DNA of 64,000 bases from the NCBI RefSeq assembly GCF_049532905.1, contig NZ_CP064032.1, forward strand, positions 2,976,001 through 3,040,000, written 5' to 3'. Under the pieces are notes generated by a model. It made no database searches, was not told the DNA's origin, and worked only from the letters and a program-made list of their open reading frames with translations. The position numbers and the translations under genes were made by a program. Of this stretch, positions 25,701 through 33,153 are shown piece after piece. Position 1 is the stretch's first letter; each line of letters begins with the position of its first letter. This stretch comes from Dyella_B nitratireducens. GTDB taxonomy: Bacteria; Pseudomonadota; Gammaproteobacteria; Xanthomonadales; Rhodanobacteraceae.

Positions 25701-26356
25701 CCGGCGCCGCCCGTGCCAGTCATACCGAGTACTGGTGTGTGCTTGCCGGCCAGCGACCACTCTTTGCGCAGGCGTGCGAGTTCGGTGTCGCTCAACTTGC
25801 TCTCTTCGATGGCGGAGAGCATGTGGCCGATGCTGATTTCGTCGTTGATATTGATGTTGGCCGGGACGATGGCGTCGTTCTGCTCGCGCTTGGCGGCGGC
25901 GTTGCCGGCGCGATGCATGACGTCTTCGATCATTTCCACCAGGCCGAGCTTCATGCCGTCGTTGGGGTGGTAGATGCGTTCCACGCCATAGGCTTGCAGC
26001 TCGCGGATTTCTTCCGGGGTGATGGTGCCGCCGCCGCCGCCGAAGACGCGGATGTGGGCGGCGCCCTTCTCCTTAAGCATGTCCACCATGTACTTGAAGT
26101 ACTCGACGTGGCCGCCTTGATAGGAGGACAGCGCAATGGCGTCGGCATCTTCTTGCAGTGCAGCACGCACTACGTCTTCCACCGAGCGGTTGTGCCCCAA
26201 GTGAATCACTTCCGCACCTTGCGATTGAATGATGCGGCGCATGATGTTGATGGCGGCATCGTGGCCATCGAACAGGCTGGCAGCGGTGACGAAGCGAAGC
26301 GGGCTGGTTTCGGCCTGCGCGGCGGTGGCAGGAACGTGCTTGGCGGGGGAACTCAT
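22772..26356 (-). CDS. icmF: IcmF: fused isobutyryl-CoA mutase with G-protein chaperone
   Basis: 1194 aa, in the usual order of the IcmF fusion. The N-terminal B12-binding domain (SLFDGHDAAINIMRRI, residues about 20-150) is followed by a MeaI-type P-loop GTPase (GMTGTGGAGKSS, about 210-410), a linker, then the acyl-CoA mutase TIM barrel (from about 600; YRRTGEDPTRMFAGEG). Such enzymes interconvert isobutyryl- and n-butyryl-CoA, or isovaleryl- and pivalyl-CoA, using adenosylcobalamin, with the GTPase aiding cofactor loading. In the linker, near residues 517-530, VIPANAGIQSNT is the translation of a REP sequence inserted in frame. The gene fits the branched-chain acyl-CoA theme of the region. 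Part of the gene is duplicated at 16247. Confidence 0.9.
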   Translation of the reverse strand: MSSPAKHVPATAAQAETSPLRFVTAASLFDGHDAAINIMRRIIQSQGAEVIHLGHNRSVEDVVRAALQEDADAIALSSYQGGHVEYFKYMVDMLKEKGAAHIRVFGGGGGTITPEEIRELQAYGVERIYHPNDGMKLGLVEMIEDVMHRAGNAAAKREQNDAIVPANININDEISIGHMLSAIEESKLSDTELARLRKEWSLAGKHTPVLGMTGTGGAGKSSVVDELLLRFLHAFPHMRIAVLAVDPTRRRSGGALLGDRIRMNALRSHRVYMRSMATRRQNAATNEVLHDCINFLKSQPYDLVIVETAGIGQSDSEIVDLVDFPVYVMTSDYGAASQLEKIDMLDFAELVVLNKFDKRGAEDALRDVRKQWKRNRNAFTLKDDDVPVYPTIASQFNDPGVTWMFTNLCRLLLNKLSAKGGEHAIETAHCDFKPNLDVTLKEPRATVLIPGARVRYLAEIAEQGRGINTEIEREAEFASKAQHYYESLKELADPKLPRPLERYDHDDLHAPSTPNTVIPANAGIQSNTPREAHDINPEPTHEAVDRTLLLLRQRYNAALRELSHEALHLLRDWPKLYKSVTDDVNEYKVRDKVIRVENYRVSLSHQKIPKVSPPKTKDWGDQLRFLMRENLPGHYPYTGGVYPYRRTGEDPTRMFAGEGTPERTNRRFHYLSQGGAATRLSTAFDSVTLYGEDPAPRPDIYGKIGNSGVNIATLDDMKKLYSGFDLSAPTSSVSMTINGPAPIILAMFMNTAIDQNVEKYLKSDDARWTAAQKRMDELFAGKKRPTYSGDLPKGNEGLGLGLLGITGEQLVDAETYARIKEETLQTVRGTVQADILKEDQAQNTCIFSTEFALRMMGDIQQYFVDHKVRNFYSVSISGYHIAEAGANPISQLAFTLSNGFTIVEYYLARGMHIDDFAPNLSFFFSNGMDPEYTVIGRVARRIWARAMRERYGASARSQMMKYHIQTSGRSLHAQEIQFNDIRTTLQALYALFDNCNSLHTNAYDEAITTPTEESVRRAVAIQMIINKELGLNFNENPWQGSYIVDTLTDLVEEAVYKEFEAISERGGVLGAMDTMYQRGKIQEESMYYEQKKHDGSLPLIGVNTFLPKDHGGEIATEIELIRSTEEEKGQQIENVQGYGKARNSLSPDSLKKLQVTARERKNVFEQLMEAVKYNSLGQISHALYDVGGEYRRNM
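24779..24812. repeat. REP half-palindrome inside the icmF coding region
   Basis: GACTGGATTCCGGCGTTCGC followed by CGGAATGACGG matches the REP consensus of the intergenic copies. It keeps the reading frame and sits between the GTPase and mutase parts of the protein. Confidence 0.75.
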
Positions 26357-26564
26357 GGGGACTCCGAGAACGGGGATGTTCCAAGTGCAACTATTCTAGT
26401 GGGGTTGAGGATGGAACGCTTGTGGTCCATCCCCTGCAGACAGTAGTGACCTCGATATATAGCTTGTCGAGCGGGTGCAACGCCTGCTCCACACGGGTGC
26501 GCATGGCTGCACCTGACTAACGAAATTTTTAGCAGCTACCCAACTTCTATTGAGATTCCTCAAA

Positions 26565-26588
26565 AGCATGCGGAGGACACCGCATGCT
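26565..26588 (+). promoter_or_regulatory. leader hairpin holding the ribosome site of the symporter gene
   Basis: AGCATGCG and CGCATGCT form a perfect 8-bp stem around the loop GAGGACAC. The loop contains most of the ribosome site, and the first ATG (26584) is in the right arm. This could modulate initiation at 26584 or favour the alternative ATG at 26617. Confidence 0.35.
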
Positions 26589-27855
26589 CGGCTTGTACTT
26601 TTCGGGGACCACTTCCATGACTTCATCCAAGACTTTGGCGAAACGATTCAGCCTGCAAATGTGGCATCAGATTCTGATTGCGATGCTGCTTGGCCTTGCT
26701 GTCGGACACTTCTTTGGTGAGCCGGCAAAGATGTTGCAACCACTTGGTGACGTGTTTATGTCGCTGATCCGCATGTGCGTGGTGCCGGTGGTGTTTGTAT
26801 CGGTGGTGTGCGGCATTACTTCGCTGACTGATTTGGCGGCCATGCGCCGTATCGCGTGGAAGTCGATAGCGATTTACATGGTGTCGATGGCGATCATGGC
26901 GTTACTTGCCATGGGTGCGGCGAGTTTCTTCCATGTGGGTAGCGGCTTTGGCTTGGCTGACAGCACGGGTGCGGCGGTTGCTCAGCAGTCAATCAGCATG
27001 AAGGATGCGCTGCTGAGTGCGATTCCTTCCAATCCGTTCAAGTCGTTTGCGGATGGGGCTTTGCTGCCGACGATTGTGTTCGCGGTGTTGTTCGGCTTGG
27101 CCATCAACTTGACCGGTGACAAAGCTTCACCCGTGCGCAACTTCTTCGATGCCATGTCAGCGGTCGTGTTCAAGCTGATTGGCATGGTGCTGAAGTTTGC
27201 CCCGATCGGTGTGTTTGGCCTGATGGCGTATGTGACGGCGGACCATGGTTTCTCGGTGCTCGGCCATCTGGGTGCGCTGGTAGCGGTTAACTACGCGGTG
27301 ATGATCTTCTTCATGGTGGTGTTGTGTGCGCTGATGCTGATGCTGTTCCGCTTGAATCCGCTGCCGTTTCTGCGTAAAGCGATTCCGGTGCAGTTGTTTG
27401 CTTACTCGTCTGCCAGCAGTGCCGCCACGTTGCCACTGAATCTGGAGAACACGCAGCAGCGCATGGGCGTGGATTCGCGGGTAGCGAGCTTTGTGTTGCC
27501 GCTGGGTTCCACCATCAATATGTCGGGCCTTGCGGTGTATCTCGGCACAGTGGCGATTTTTTCCAGCAATGCCTACGGCATCGAGCTGTCGCTGATGCAG
27601 ATGGTGATGGTGGTATTGACGACGACGCTGGCTTCGATTGGTGCCGCGGGCGTGCCGGGGGCGGCGCTGGTGGTGATGAGTTTGGTGCTGTCGTCGGTGG
27701 GCTTGCCGCTGGAGGTGATTGCGGTGATTGCGGCGGTGGATCGTTTGCTGGATATGTGTTGTACGTCGGCGAATGTTACCGGCGATACGGTGACGGCGGT
27801 GATGGTGGCGAAGTCGGAAGGGGTGTTGGATGAGGCGTGTTACAACCGGATGTGA
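26584..27855 (+). CDS. dicarboxylate/amino acid:cation symporter (DAACS family)
   Basis: 423 aa from ATG 26584 (GGAGGA 6 nt upstream); ATG 26617 with GGGGA is an alternative that removes 11 residues. Hydrophobic segments follow the GltP/DctA pattern, beginning MWHQILIAMLLGLAVGHFFG. The substrate-site hairpin region is seen as YSSASSAATLPLNLENTQ, followed by FVLPLGSTINMSGLAVY and a final VDRLLDMCCTSANVTGD. These transporters import glutamate/aspartate or C4-dicarboxylates with protons or sodium. The conserved terminal NVTGD motif is present. It is a single gene, divergent from icmF. Confidence 0.9.
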   Translation: MLGLYFSGTTSMTSSKTLAKRFSLQMWHQILIAMLLGLAVGHFFGEPAKMLQPLGDVFMSLIRMCVVPVVFVSVVCGITSLTDLAAMRRIAWKSIAIYMVSMAIMALLAMGAASFFHVGSGFGLADSTGAAVAQQSISMKDALLSAIPSNPFKSFADGALLPTIVFAVLFGLAINLTGDKASPVRNFFDAMSAVVFKLIGMVLKFAPIGVFGLMAYVTADHGFSVLGHLGALVAVNYAVMIFFMVVLCALMLMLFRLNPLPFLRKAIPVQLFAYSSASSAATLPLNLENTQQRMGVDSRVASFVLPLGSTINMSGLAVYLGTVAIFSSNAYGIELSLMQMVMVVLTTTLASIGAAGVPGAALVVMSLVLSSVGLPLEVIAVIAAVDRLLDMCCTSANVTGDTVTAVMVAKSEGVLDEACYNRM

Positions 27856-28207
27856 GTTTTTTTGTGGGTTATCGCGCTGATGGTTATGCATGCCTCACCG
27901 TCATTCCGGCGAAAGCCCACTGCTGTCCGGGGAAAGTGTTGTTTGTTTTAGCGACATGGCTAAAAGACTCGTCGTCCCGGCGAAAGCCGGGACCCAGCGA
28001 CTTGCAGATCGTCAAAGACACTGGACCCCGGCGTTCGCCGGGGCGACGAATCGCTAGCGTTGAATTTGCTGGCAAAAATAGGGGCTTCGGTTGCGTGGCA
28101 GATGCCTATCTAGAGCGCAGCGAATTTTCCCCGGACAGCAGTGGGCGAAAACCGGAATGACGGTGAGGTGATTGGGGGATGGCCAGGCGAGATTGAAGTT
28201 GGAGTGA
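27856..28207. other. intergenic region filled by a REP carrying a family-1 MITE
   Basis: The REP arm at 27900-27917 continues at 28144-28165 once the inserted 226-bp element and one duplication are removed. No gene is present. Confidence 0.6.
27918..28143. mobile_element. MITE-like element, family 1, copy 2 (226 bp), inserted in a REP
   Basis: The ends are perfect 18-bp inverted repeats, CACTGCTGTCCGGGGAAA and its complement. They are flanked by GGCGAAAGCC (27908-27917) and GGCGAAAACC (28144-28153), a 10-bp duplication with one change. The interior carries a REP-like palindrome (CCCGGCGAAAGCCGGGACC) as in copy 1. Both copies entered the same site of a REP. Confidence 0.8.
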
Positions 28208-29140
28208 TTACGCCAGGCCGAACGGCAAATTCGGCGAAGCCACCACGCGATCGCCCACACGTTCGCCACGCAAGAATGCCAGCGTCGCCTCGATCACTTC
28301 CGGCGCATCCAGCACGCGGTGATGCCCCAAGCCTTGCGTGGTAAGCAACCGCGCCCCAGGCCAATAGCGCGCATATCGCTCGCCCTCATCCCACGGCACT
28401 TCGCGATCATCCAGGTCATGCACGATCAAGCCCGGCTGACCGAGCGTTGGAACGTGACGATGCACCTGCAGCTCGCGCATGCGCACGCCGGTGCGGCGTT
28501 CGCACCACGCAATGAAGGGTTCGCGCAGATGTTCACCAAGTCGCACGAAGCGGATAAAGCGACCCGCGGCTGCCTCGATATCAGCGGCCGGTGCAATCAA
28601 AACCAGGCGCCGTGCATACCAGTGTTCGTCTTGCGCCAATGCGACAGCGGCACCACCCATCGAGTGACCAATCGCCAATGCCGCGTTGCCGAAGTGCCTG
28701 CCGATGGCGCGAATGGTGGCAATGAAATCCGGCAAGGTGCACAAATTGCCGCTGCTGGCGCCATGGCCGGGTTGATCGAACGTCACCACGGCAAAGCCCA
28801 GCTCACGCAACTTCGCGACCCACGGCAGATAGCGCAGGCCGAAGCTGGACCAGCCATGCACCAATAATGCGTACGGTTGCCTGGAAGGATCACCCCATAC
28901 GTACGTCGCAATGGATTCGCCGTTGATGACAAGTTCGCCGCGCTGCATGGTGTCATCCGGTTGCGCATCACGTGCGCGGGTACGGCTGCTGGCGAATGGC
29001 GTGGCGAACAGGCGTGCTGCGCGATCTACCGTATGGTTCGGCGCAAGCCGGCTGCCGACTGCGAAACCAAGACGCACAGCGCGCAGCTTCAGCGTGGTGC
29101 GTGAAGAACGATGATGCGAACTGACGGTTTGGCGTGTCAT
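28208..29140 (-). CDS. alpha/beta hydrolase, 310 aa
   Basis: Typical alpha/beta hydrolase sequence: the oxyanion region LLVHGWSSFGLRY, the nucleophile elbow GHSMGGAA, a likely acid in VHDLDDREVPW and His in GLGHHRVLD. The first about 65 residues are basic and unstructured, and a downstream start (MQRGELVING) is possible. Substrate unknown. It follows a TetR regulator by 10 bp, so the two probably form an operon in which the regulator controls its own expression and that of the hydrolase. Confidence 0.8.
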   Translation of the reverse strand: MTRQTVSSHHRSSRTTLKLRAVRLGFAVGSRLAPNHTVDRAARLFATPFASSRTRARDAQPDDTMQRGELVINGESIATYVWGDPSRQPYALLVHGWSSFGLRYLPWVAKLRELGFAVVTFDQPGHGASSGNLCTLPDFIATIRAIGRHFGNAALAIGHSMGGAAVALAQDEHWYARRLVLIAPAADIEAAAGRFIRFVRLGEHLREPFIAWCERRTGVRMRELQVHRHVPTLGQPGLIVHDLDDREVPWDEGERYARYWPGARLLTTQGLGHHRVLDAPEVIEATLAFLRGERVGDRVVASPNLPFGLA

Positions 29141-29150
29141 GGCAGCCTCC

Positions 29151-29756
29151 TTAAGGCTGATAACTGGCGAGCAGGCGATCGATCGCTGCCCATGTCTGTC
29201 GGTGGGCCTGGTCGAAGCCGAACAAGCTGGCGTCGTGATGCAGGCCGAGCATCACGGCAAAGATTTCGAAGGCGAGTTGATCGGCGTCGGTATCTGCGCG
29301 CAGATCACCTGCTTCGGCGGCTTGGCGAATCGCGCGCATCAATTCATTGCGCCAGCCTGTTTGCTGCTGCTTCACGCGCGCACGCAACAGACTGTCTTCG
29401 CGTCCGTCGTATTCCGTGACCGCGCTGATCAGCACGCAGCCGTTGTAGTGAATGCGGACCCATTCGGACCAGCCTTCCAGAATGGCGCGCAGGCGCTTCA
29501 CGCCGCGCGGTTGTTGCACGGCGGGCCGGAGCACGAAATCCACGAGGCGCTTGGAGGCAGCATCCAACAAGGCCAGCTGCAGCTCTTCGCGGGAGCCGAA
29601 ATGGGCAAATACGCCGCTCTTGGACATGCCTACACCCAAGGCCAGGGCGCCGATGGAAAGGCCTTCCAGGCCGTCCTGGCGGGCTAGTTCGTAGGCGTGA
29701 TCGAGGATGAGCTCGCGGGTCGCGGCGCCTTTGGTGGGGGTAGTGATAGGGCTCAT
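29151..29756 (-). CDS. TetR/AcrR-family transcriptional regulator
   Basis: 201 aa. The N-terminal helix-turn-helix is clear (ATRELILDHAYELARQDGLEGLSIGALALGVGMSKSGVFAHFGSREEL). The C-terminal ligand domain includes a TetR_C-like pattern (LRAILEGWSEWV, NGCVLISAVTEYD). The effector is unknown. It is the first gene of a pair with the hydrolase at 28208 and the likely repressor of that pair. Confidence 0.88.
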   Translation of the reverse strand: MSPITTPTKGAATRELILDHAYELARQDGLEGLSIGALALGVGMSKSGVFAHFGSREELQLALLDAASKRLVDFVLRPAVQQPRGVKRLRAILEGWSEWVRIHYNGCVLISAVTEYDGREDSLLRARVKQQQTGWRNELMRAIRQAAEAGDLRADTDADQLAFEIFAVMLGLHHDASLFGFDQAHRQTWAAIDRLLASYQP

Positions 29757-29847
29757 GGTCGAGAAAATAGCACGACCGTTCGTTTTATTTCTACAGCTTA
29801 TTTCGTTAAATATTCATTGCGTCAGTGCGCTCCATTTCCCCTTCACC

Positions 29848-29965
29848 GTCATTCCGGCGAAAGCCGGAATCCAGTCGGAATAAAGCGTGCGAAGCACACG
29901 AACGCTTTGTGTTATGCGCTGCGCGCGCCATGTTTCACTGGATTCCGGCTTTCGCCGGAATGACG
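29848..29965. repeat. REP pair (BIME-like) in the tetR-YXWGXW intergenic region
   Basis: GTCATTCCGGCGAAAGCCGG and its inverse flank about 75 bp that include GTGCGAAGCACAC. The same composition is found at 38301-38423. This is the main feature of the 400-bp gap 29757-30158. Confidence 0.8.
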
Positions 29966-30158
29966 AGTGCTTCGATCAAAGCGTCATGGAGGTATGCCAG
30001 TCTCCGCTTCATACGAATGCCCGCAGATAAAACCGTCGCAAATAATTCTGCTGCTACCTGAACAACCGAAAGCAATCACGTCAACATCGCCCGACTCGCT
30101 CGCGTTCCCCCATTCGACAGCTGCTGATAGCCGCTGCCTTACTTAAGGAGAGAGACAC

Positions 30159-30488
30159 ATGATCAACATCACCCGCAAACTGGCCTTTGTTGCAGGTATC
30201 GGTCTTGCGTTGGCTAGCGTGAGCTACACGCCACCTGCATCCGCGCAAGTGAGCGTGGGCGTTGGCATCAATGTGGCGCCGCCGCCGCCGCGTTATGAAG
30301 TTGTGCCGGCGCCGCGCCGTGGTTTTGTCTGGGTACCGGGCTACTGGCGCTGGGATCCGCGTTACCGCCGTCACGTGTGGGTCGGTGGCAATTGGGTGCG
30401 TGCACGCCCGGGCTATCGTTGGTATCCAGGTGGCTGGGACCATCGCGGGCCAAGTTGGTACTGGCGTGATGGTTACTGGGGTCGTTGA
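30159..30488 (+). CDS. YXWGXW-repeat secreted protein
   Basis: 109 aa with a signal peptide ending at PASAQV, after TAAGGAGAG. The mature part has repeated aromatic/Gly motifs of the YXWGXW type: RGFVWVPGYWRWD, HVWVGGNWVRARPGYRW, YPGGWD and YWRDGYW. Such proteins are periplasmic or outer-membrane-associated and of unknown function. It is paired with a lipoprotein of the same repeat class 130 bp downstream. Confidence 0.85.
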   Translation: MINITRKLAFVAGIGLALASVSYTPPASAQVSVGVGINVAPPPPRYEVVPAPRRGFVWVPGYWRWDPRYRRHVWVGGNWVRARPGYRWYPGGWDHRGPSWYWRDGYWGR

Positions 30489-30508
30489 TCGCTAGTTTTT
30501 CCCGCAAA

Positions 30509-30542
30509 AACCTGCGCTTCATCGCACGATGAAGCGCAGGTT
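30509..30542 (+). terminator. 14-bp stem hairpin after the first YXWGXW gene
   Basis: AACCTGCGCTTCAT and its complement around CGCACG, 20 bp after the stop codon. No T-run follows, so it could be a weak terminator or an mRNA-stability hairpin. Confidence 0.5.
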
Positions 30543-30620
30543 CCACGACAGCTTCGCCAATTAGACTGCGCATGGCGCTGACCGGATCGGCAGCTCCGAT
30601 CCAATTCTCTGGGGGCTTCA

Positions 30621-30989
30621 ATGTCATTACGTTTTGCATCCTTGCTGGTTGTTGCCGGCGTCGCAGCCACGCTTGCCGGTTGTGTTGTTGAACGGCCGGC
30701 ACCGCCGCCGCGCCGTGTCGTGTATGTCGCACCACCTCCGCCACCACCGCCGCAGGTCGTGGAAGTGGTGGCCCCGCAGCCACCGCCGGTGGAAGTGATC
30801 GAACAAGCGCCGCCGCCGCGTCCGGGTTTTGTGTGGGCACGTGGTTACTACCATTGGGATGGTGGCCGCTACGTTGCCGTGCGCGGTCACTGGGAAGCCG
30901 TGCGTCCGGGTTATCACTACGTGCATCCGCATTGGGAACGTCATCCCGATGGCTGGCACTTCCACGTAGGCGTTTGGGTTCAAGGGTAA
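30621..30989 (+). CDS. YXWGXW-repeat lipoprotein
   Basis: 122 aa. The lipobox LAGC at residues 19-22 indicates a lipoprotein. A Pro-rich stretch (PPPPPPPQVVEVVAPQPPP) probably spans the periplasm or the peptidoglycan. The C-terminal part repeats the aromatic motifs (RPGFVWARGYYHWDGGRYVAVRGHWEAVRPGYHYVHPHWE). It is a paralogue of the upstream gene in its C-terminal half. The role is probably structural, in the envelope. Confidence 0.85.
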   Translation: MSLRFASLLVVAGVAATLAGCVVERPAPPPRRVVYVAPPPPPPPQVVEVVAPQPPPVEVIEQAPPPRPGFVWARGYYHWDGGRYVAVRGHWEAVRPGYHYVHPHWERHPDGWHFHVGVWVQG

Positions 30990-31012
30990 ACACGCCGCTT
31001 TCACGTGAACAA

Positions 31013-31042
31013 AAAACGCCCCGCATACGTGCGGGGCGTTTT
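31013..31042 (+). terminator. Rho-independent terminator
   Basis: AAAACGCCCCGC-ATACGT-GCGGGGCGTTTT, about 25 bp past the lipoprotein stop codon. Confidence 0.85.
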
Positions 31043-31118
31043 CGTTTGTTGCGATGCGAAAGCGTTGCCTTCACGTCTCGTACTAAAATTATCGAGATAA
31101 CTCACCGCCCCAGCCTAC

Positions 31119-31387
31119 GGGATGCTCTGACTCATTTTGCGTAGGTGTCACCGGCTCTGTCTGTTCGCAGACCACAGGACCATCGACGAAGGCAGACTGG
31201 TTGTCTGTCGAGACGATGGGCCGAAGGTATGCGAACAGACAGAGCCGGCCCGAAGGGTGATGTTCAGAAGGCCCGCAGGATGTGCCGCGCGGCTTGGCAA
31301 GACAGCCAGTCTTCCCGGCGCCACGCAACACACCCTGCGGGCCTTCTGAACATCATGCCACCTACGCAAAATGAGTCAGAGCATCCC
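31119..31387. repeat. three-way-junction inverted-repeat element (29 + 19 + 22 bp perfect stems)
   Basis: The outer arms at 31119-31147 and 31359-31387 are perfect complements over 29 bp (left arm GGGATGCTCTGACTC..., right arm ending ...GAGTCAGAGCATCCC). Inside lie two separate perfect hairpins: 31151-31169 with 31230-31248 (CCGGCTCTGTCTGTTCGCA), and 31258-31279 with 31334-31355 (TGATGTTCAGAAGGCCC...). The loops contain further short pairs (CCATCG/CGATGG, AGAC/GTCT). CCCAG and CTGGG extend the closing stem outward. It could be a foldback mobile element or a highly structured leader of the leucine dehydrogenase mRNA. No coding frame here is credible. Confidence 0.75.
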
Positions 31388-31490
31388 TAACTGGGGTTTT
31401 GAGTTTCAGGCGACAGGTCCTTGGCGGGGCCAACGCTTTTCCCATTCGAGTGCCTTCCCCAGCACCGTCAAACGTGGAGTTCAAGTTCCA

Positions 31491-32594
31491 ATGATTTTCG
31501 AAACCATCGCTAAAACAGGCCATGAAGAAGTCGTCTTCTGCCATAACCAAGACGCCGGCCTGAAAGCCATCATTGCGATCCATAACACGGTGCTGGGCCC
31601 GGCACTGGGCGGCCTGCGCATGTGGCCGTACAAGACCGAGCAAGATGCAGTGAACGACGTGCTGCGCCTGTCGCGCGGCATGACCTACAAGAACGCCGTG
31701 GCCGGCCTGAACCTCGGCGGTGGCAAAGCGGTGATCATCGGCGATCCGTCGAAAGACAAATCCGAAGCGCTGTTCCGCGCCTTTGGCCGTTTCGTCAACT
31801 CGCTCAACGGCCGCTACATCACGGCCGAAGACGTGGGCATCGACGTGAACGACATGGAATACGTGTTCCGCGAAACGGAATACGTCACCGGCGTGCATCA
31901 GGTGCACGGCGGTTCGGGCGATCCCTCGCCGTTCACCGCGTACGGCACGCTGCAGGGTTTGATGGCCGCGCTGAACTTCAAGTACGGCAATGAAGACGTG
32001 GGCAAGTACAGCTACGCCGTGCAGGGCGCCGGCCACGTGGGCAGCGAATTCATCAAGCTGCTGCGCGAACAGGGTGCGAAGGTGTTCGTCACCGACATCA
32101 ACAAGGACGCCGTGCAGCGCTGCGTGGACGAACTGGGTTGCGAAGCGGTGGGCCTGGATGACATCTACGACGTGAACGCCGACGTGTACTCGCCCTGCGC
32201 CTTGGGTGGCACGGTGAACGAGCAGACCATCGACCGCATCAAGGCCAAGATCATCTGCGGCGCCGCCAACAACCAGCTGGCCAACGACGCGATCGGCGAA
32301 GAACTGCAGCGTCGCGGCGTGCTGTACGCACCGGACTATGCCGTGAACGCCGGCGGCGTGATGAACGTGTCGCTGGAAATCGACGGCTACAACCGCGAGC
32401 GTGCGATGCGCATGATGCGCACCATTTACTACAACCTGGGCCGCATCTTCGAAATCAGCAAGACGCAGAACGTGCCGACCTACAAGGCGGCGGATCGTCT
32501 GGCCGAGGAGCGTATTGCATCGATCGGCAAGATCAAGCTGCCGCACATGGGCAATGGCGCGCCGCGCTTTGCCGGCCGCATGCGCGGGCAGTAA
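31491..32594 (+). CDS. leucine dehydrogenase (Glu/Leu/Phe/Val dehydrogenase family)
   Basis: 367 aa from ATG 31491 with GGAG upstream; the frame extends upstream into the inverted repeat but without family similarity. Family features are LGGLRMWPY, MTYKNAVAGLNLGGGKAVIIGD (with the substrate/catalytic lysines), TAEDVGI, and the NAD-binding GxGxxG (VQGAGHVGSEF). The length fits leucine dehydrogenases. It oxidatively deaminates branched-chain amino acids to 2-oxo acids, feeding the pathway whose later enzymes are encoded at 46.5, 53.0 and 62.8 kb. Confidence 0.9.
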   Translation: MIFETIAKTGHEEVVFCHNQDAGLKAIIAIHNTVLGPALGGLRMWPYKTEQDAVNDVLRLSRGMTYKNAVAGLNLGGGKAVIIGDPSKDKSEALFRAFGRFVNSLNGRYITAEDVGIDVNDMEYVFRETEYVTGVHQVHGGSGDPSPFTAYGTLQGLMAALNFKYGNEDVGKYSYAVQGAGHVGSEFIKLLREQGAKVFVTDINKDAVQRCVDELGCEAVGLDDIYDVNADVYSPCALGGTVNEQTIDRIKAKIICGAANNQLANDAIGEELQRRGVLYAPDYAVNAGGVMNVSLEIDGYNRERAMRMMRTIYYNLGRIFEISKTQNVPTYKAADRLAEERIASIGKIKLPHMGNGAPRFAGRMRGQ

Positions 32595-32613
32595 AACTGT
32601 ACTGCTGAGTATC

Positions 32614-32643
32614 GAAAACGCCGGTCGCCTGACCGGCGTTTTC
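32614..32643 (+). terminator. Rho-independent terminator of leucine dehydrogenase
   Basis: GAAAACGCCGGTC-GCCT-GACCGGCGTTTTC followed by TTTTG, 20 bp after the stop codon. Confidence 0.85.
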
Positions 32644-32834
32644 TTTTGCCTGCTCCGACCGTCGGAGCACGGGCAGTTCTGCTAGACTTTTCGCCGCAAG
32701 AATATGTGTGGTAAGGCCTTGCCATCATTGGTAAAGGTCACAGGGGAACCCGCTCTGCGGGTTAGGAACAATCGATGCTTCGCCATGTGCCCTGCAGTGC
32801 GGCCAGAGCCTGCCGATAAGGGTATGGGGAAGGT

Positions 32835-33134
32835 ATGCAGGGCTGCAGCGTAGGCTGGGTGTGTATGAATGCGATGTTGAAAACAGGGATCAGCGACGAA
32901 GACATCCTGCTCAGGCTCAAGGATGTGCTGCATGAGACCTTCGAGATCGATCCTGCCCGGGTCACACCTGATACCCACCTGTTCACCGATCTGGAACTGG
33001 ATAGCATCGATGCCGTGGACCTGGCCATCCAGGTGCAGGACATGACCGGCATGCGCATCAAGCCCGAGGATTTCAAGAACGTGCGGACGGTCGGCGACGT
33101 GGTCGCCACTGTGCGTGCGCTGCTGACGCGTTGA
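32835..33134 (+). CDS. acyl carrier protein 1 of the aryl-polyene cluster
   Basis: 99 aa from the longest start. ATG 32874 (MLKTGISDEDILLRL) better matches ACP N-termini, so the first 13 residues may not be translated. The phosphopantetheine site is in DLELDSIDAVDLAIQV (Ser57 in this numbering). This is the first gene of the biosynthetic operon and carries the growing polyene chain as a thioester. A second ACP lies at 39950. Confidence 0.85.
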   Translation: MQGCSVGWVCMNAMLKTGISDEDILLRLKDVLHETFEIDPARVTPDTHLFTDLELDSIDAVDLAIQVQDMTGMRIKPEDFKNVRTVGDVVATVRALLTR

Positions 33135-33153
33135 ACGCTGGCCGGGTACGTCC

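Noticed and set aside
25739..26446. Plus-strand frame of 235 codons opposite the N-terminal part of icmF
   Set aside because: Shadow of the B12-binding and GTPase domains; no homology features and no ribosome site.
27157..27891. His/Arg-rich 244-codon minus-strand frame opposite the symporter
   Set aside because: Composition is typical of an antisense frame of a membrane protein gene.
31089..31390. Several 60-80 codon frames within the inverted-repeat element
   Set aside because: They appear in mirrored pairs because the DNA is palindromic; no ribosome sites.
31362..32546. 394-codon minus-strand frame opposite leucine dehydrogenase
   Set aside because: Exact complement of a conserved enzyme gene and runs into the inverted-repeat element.
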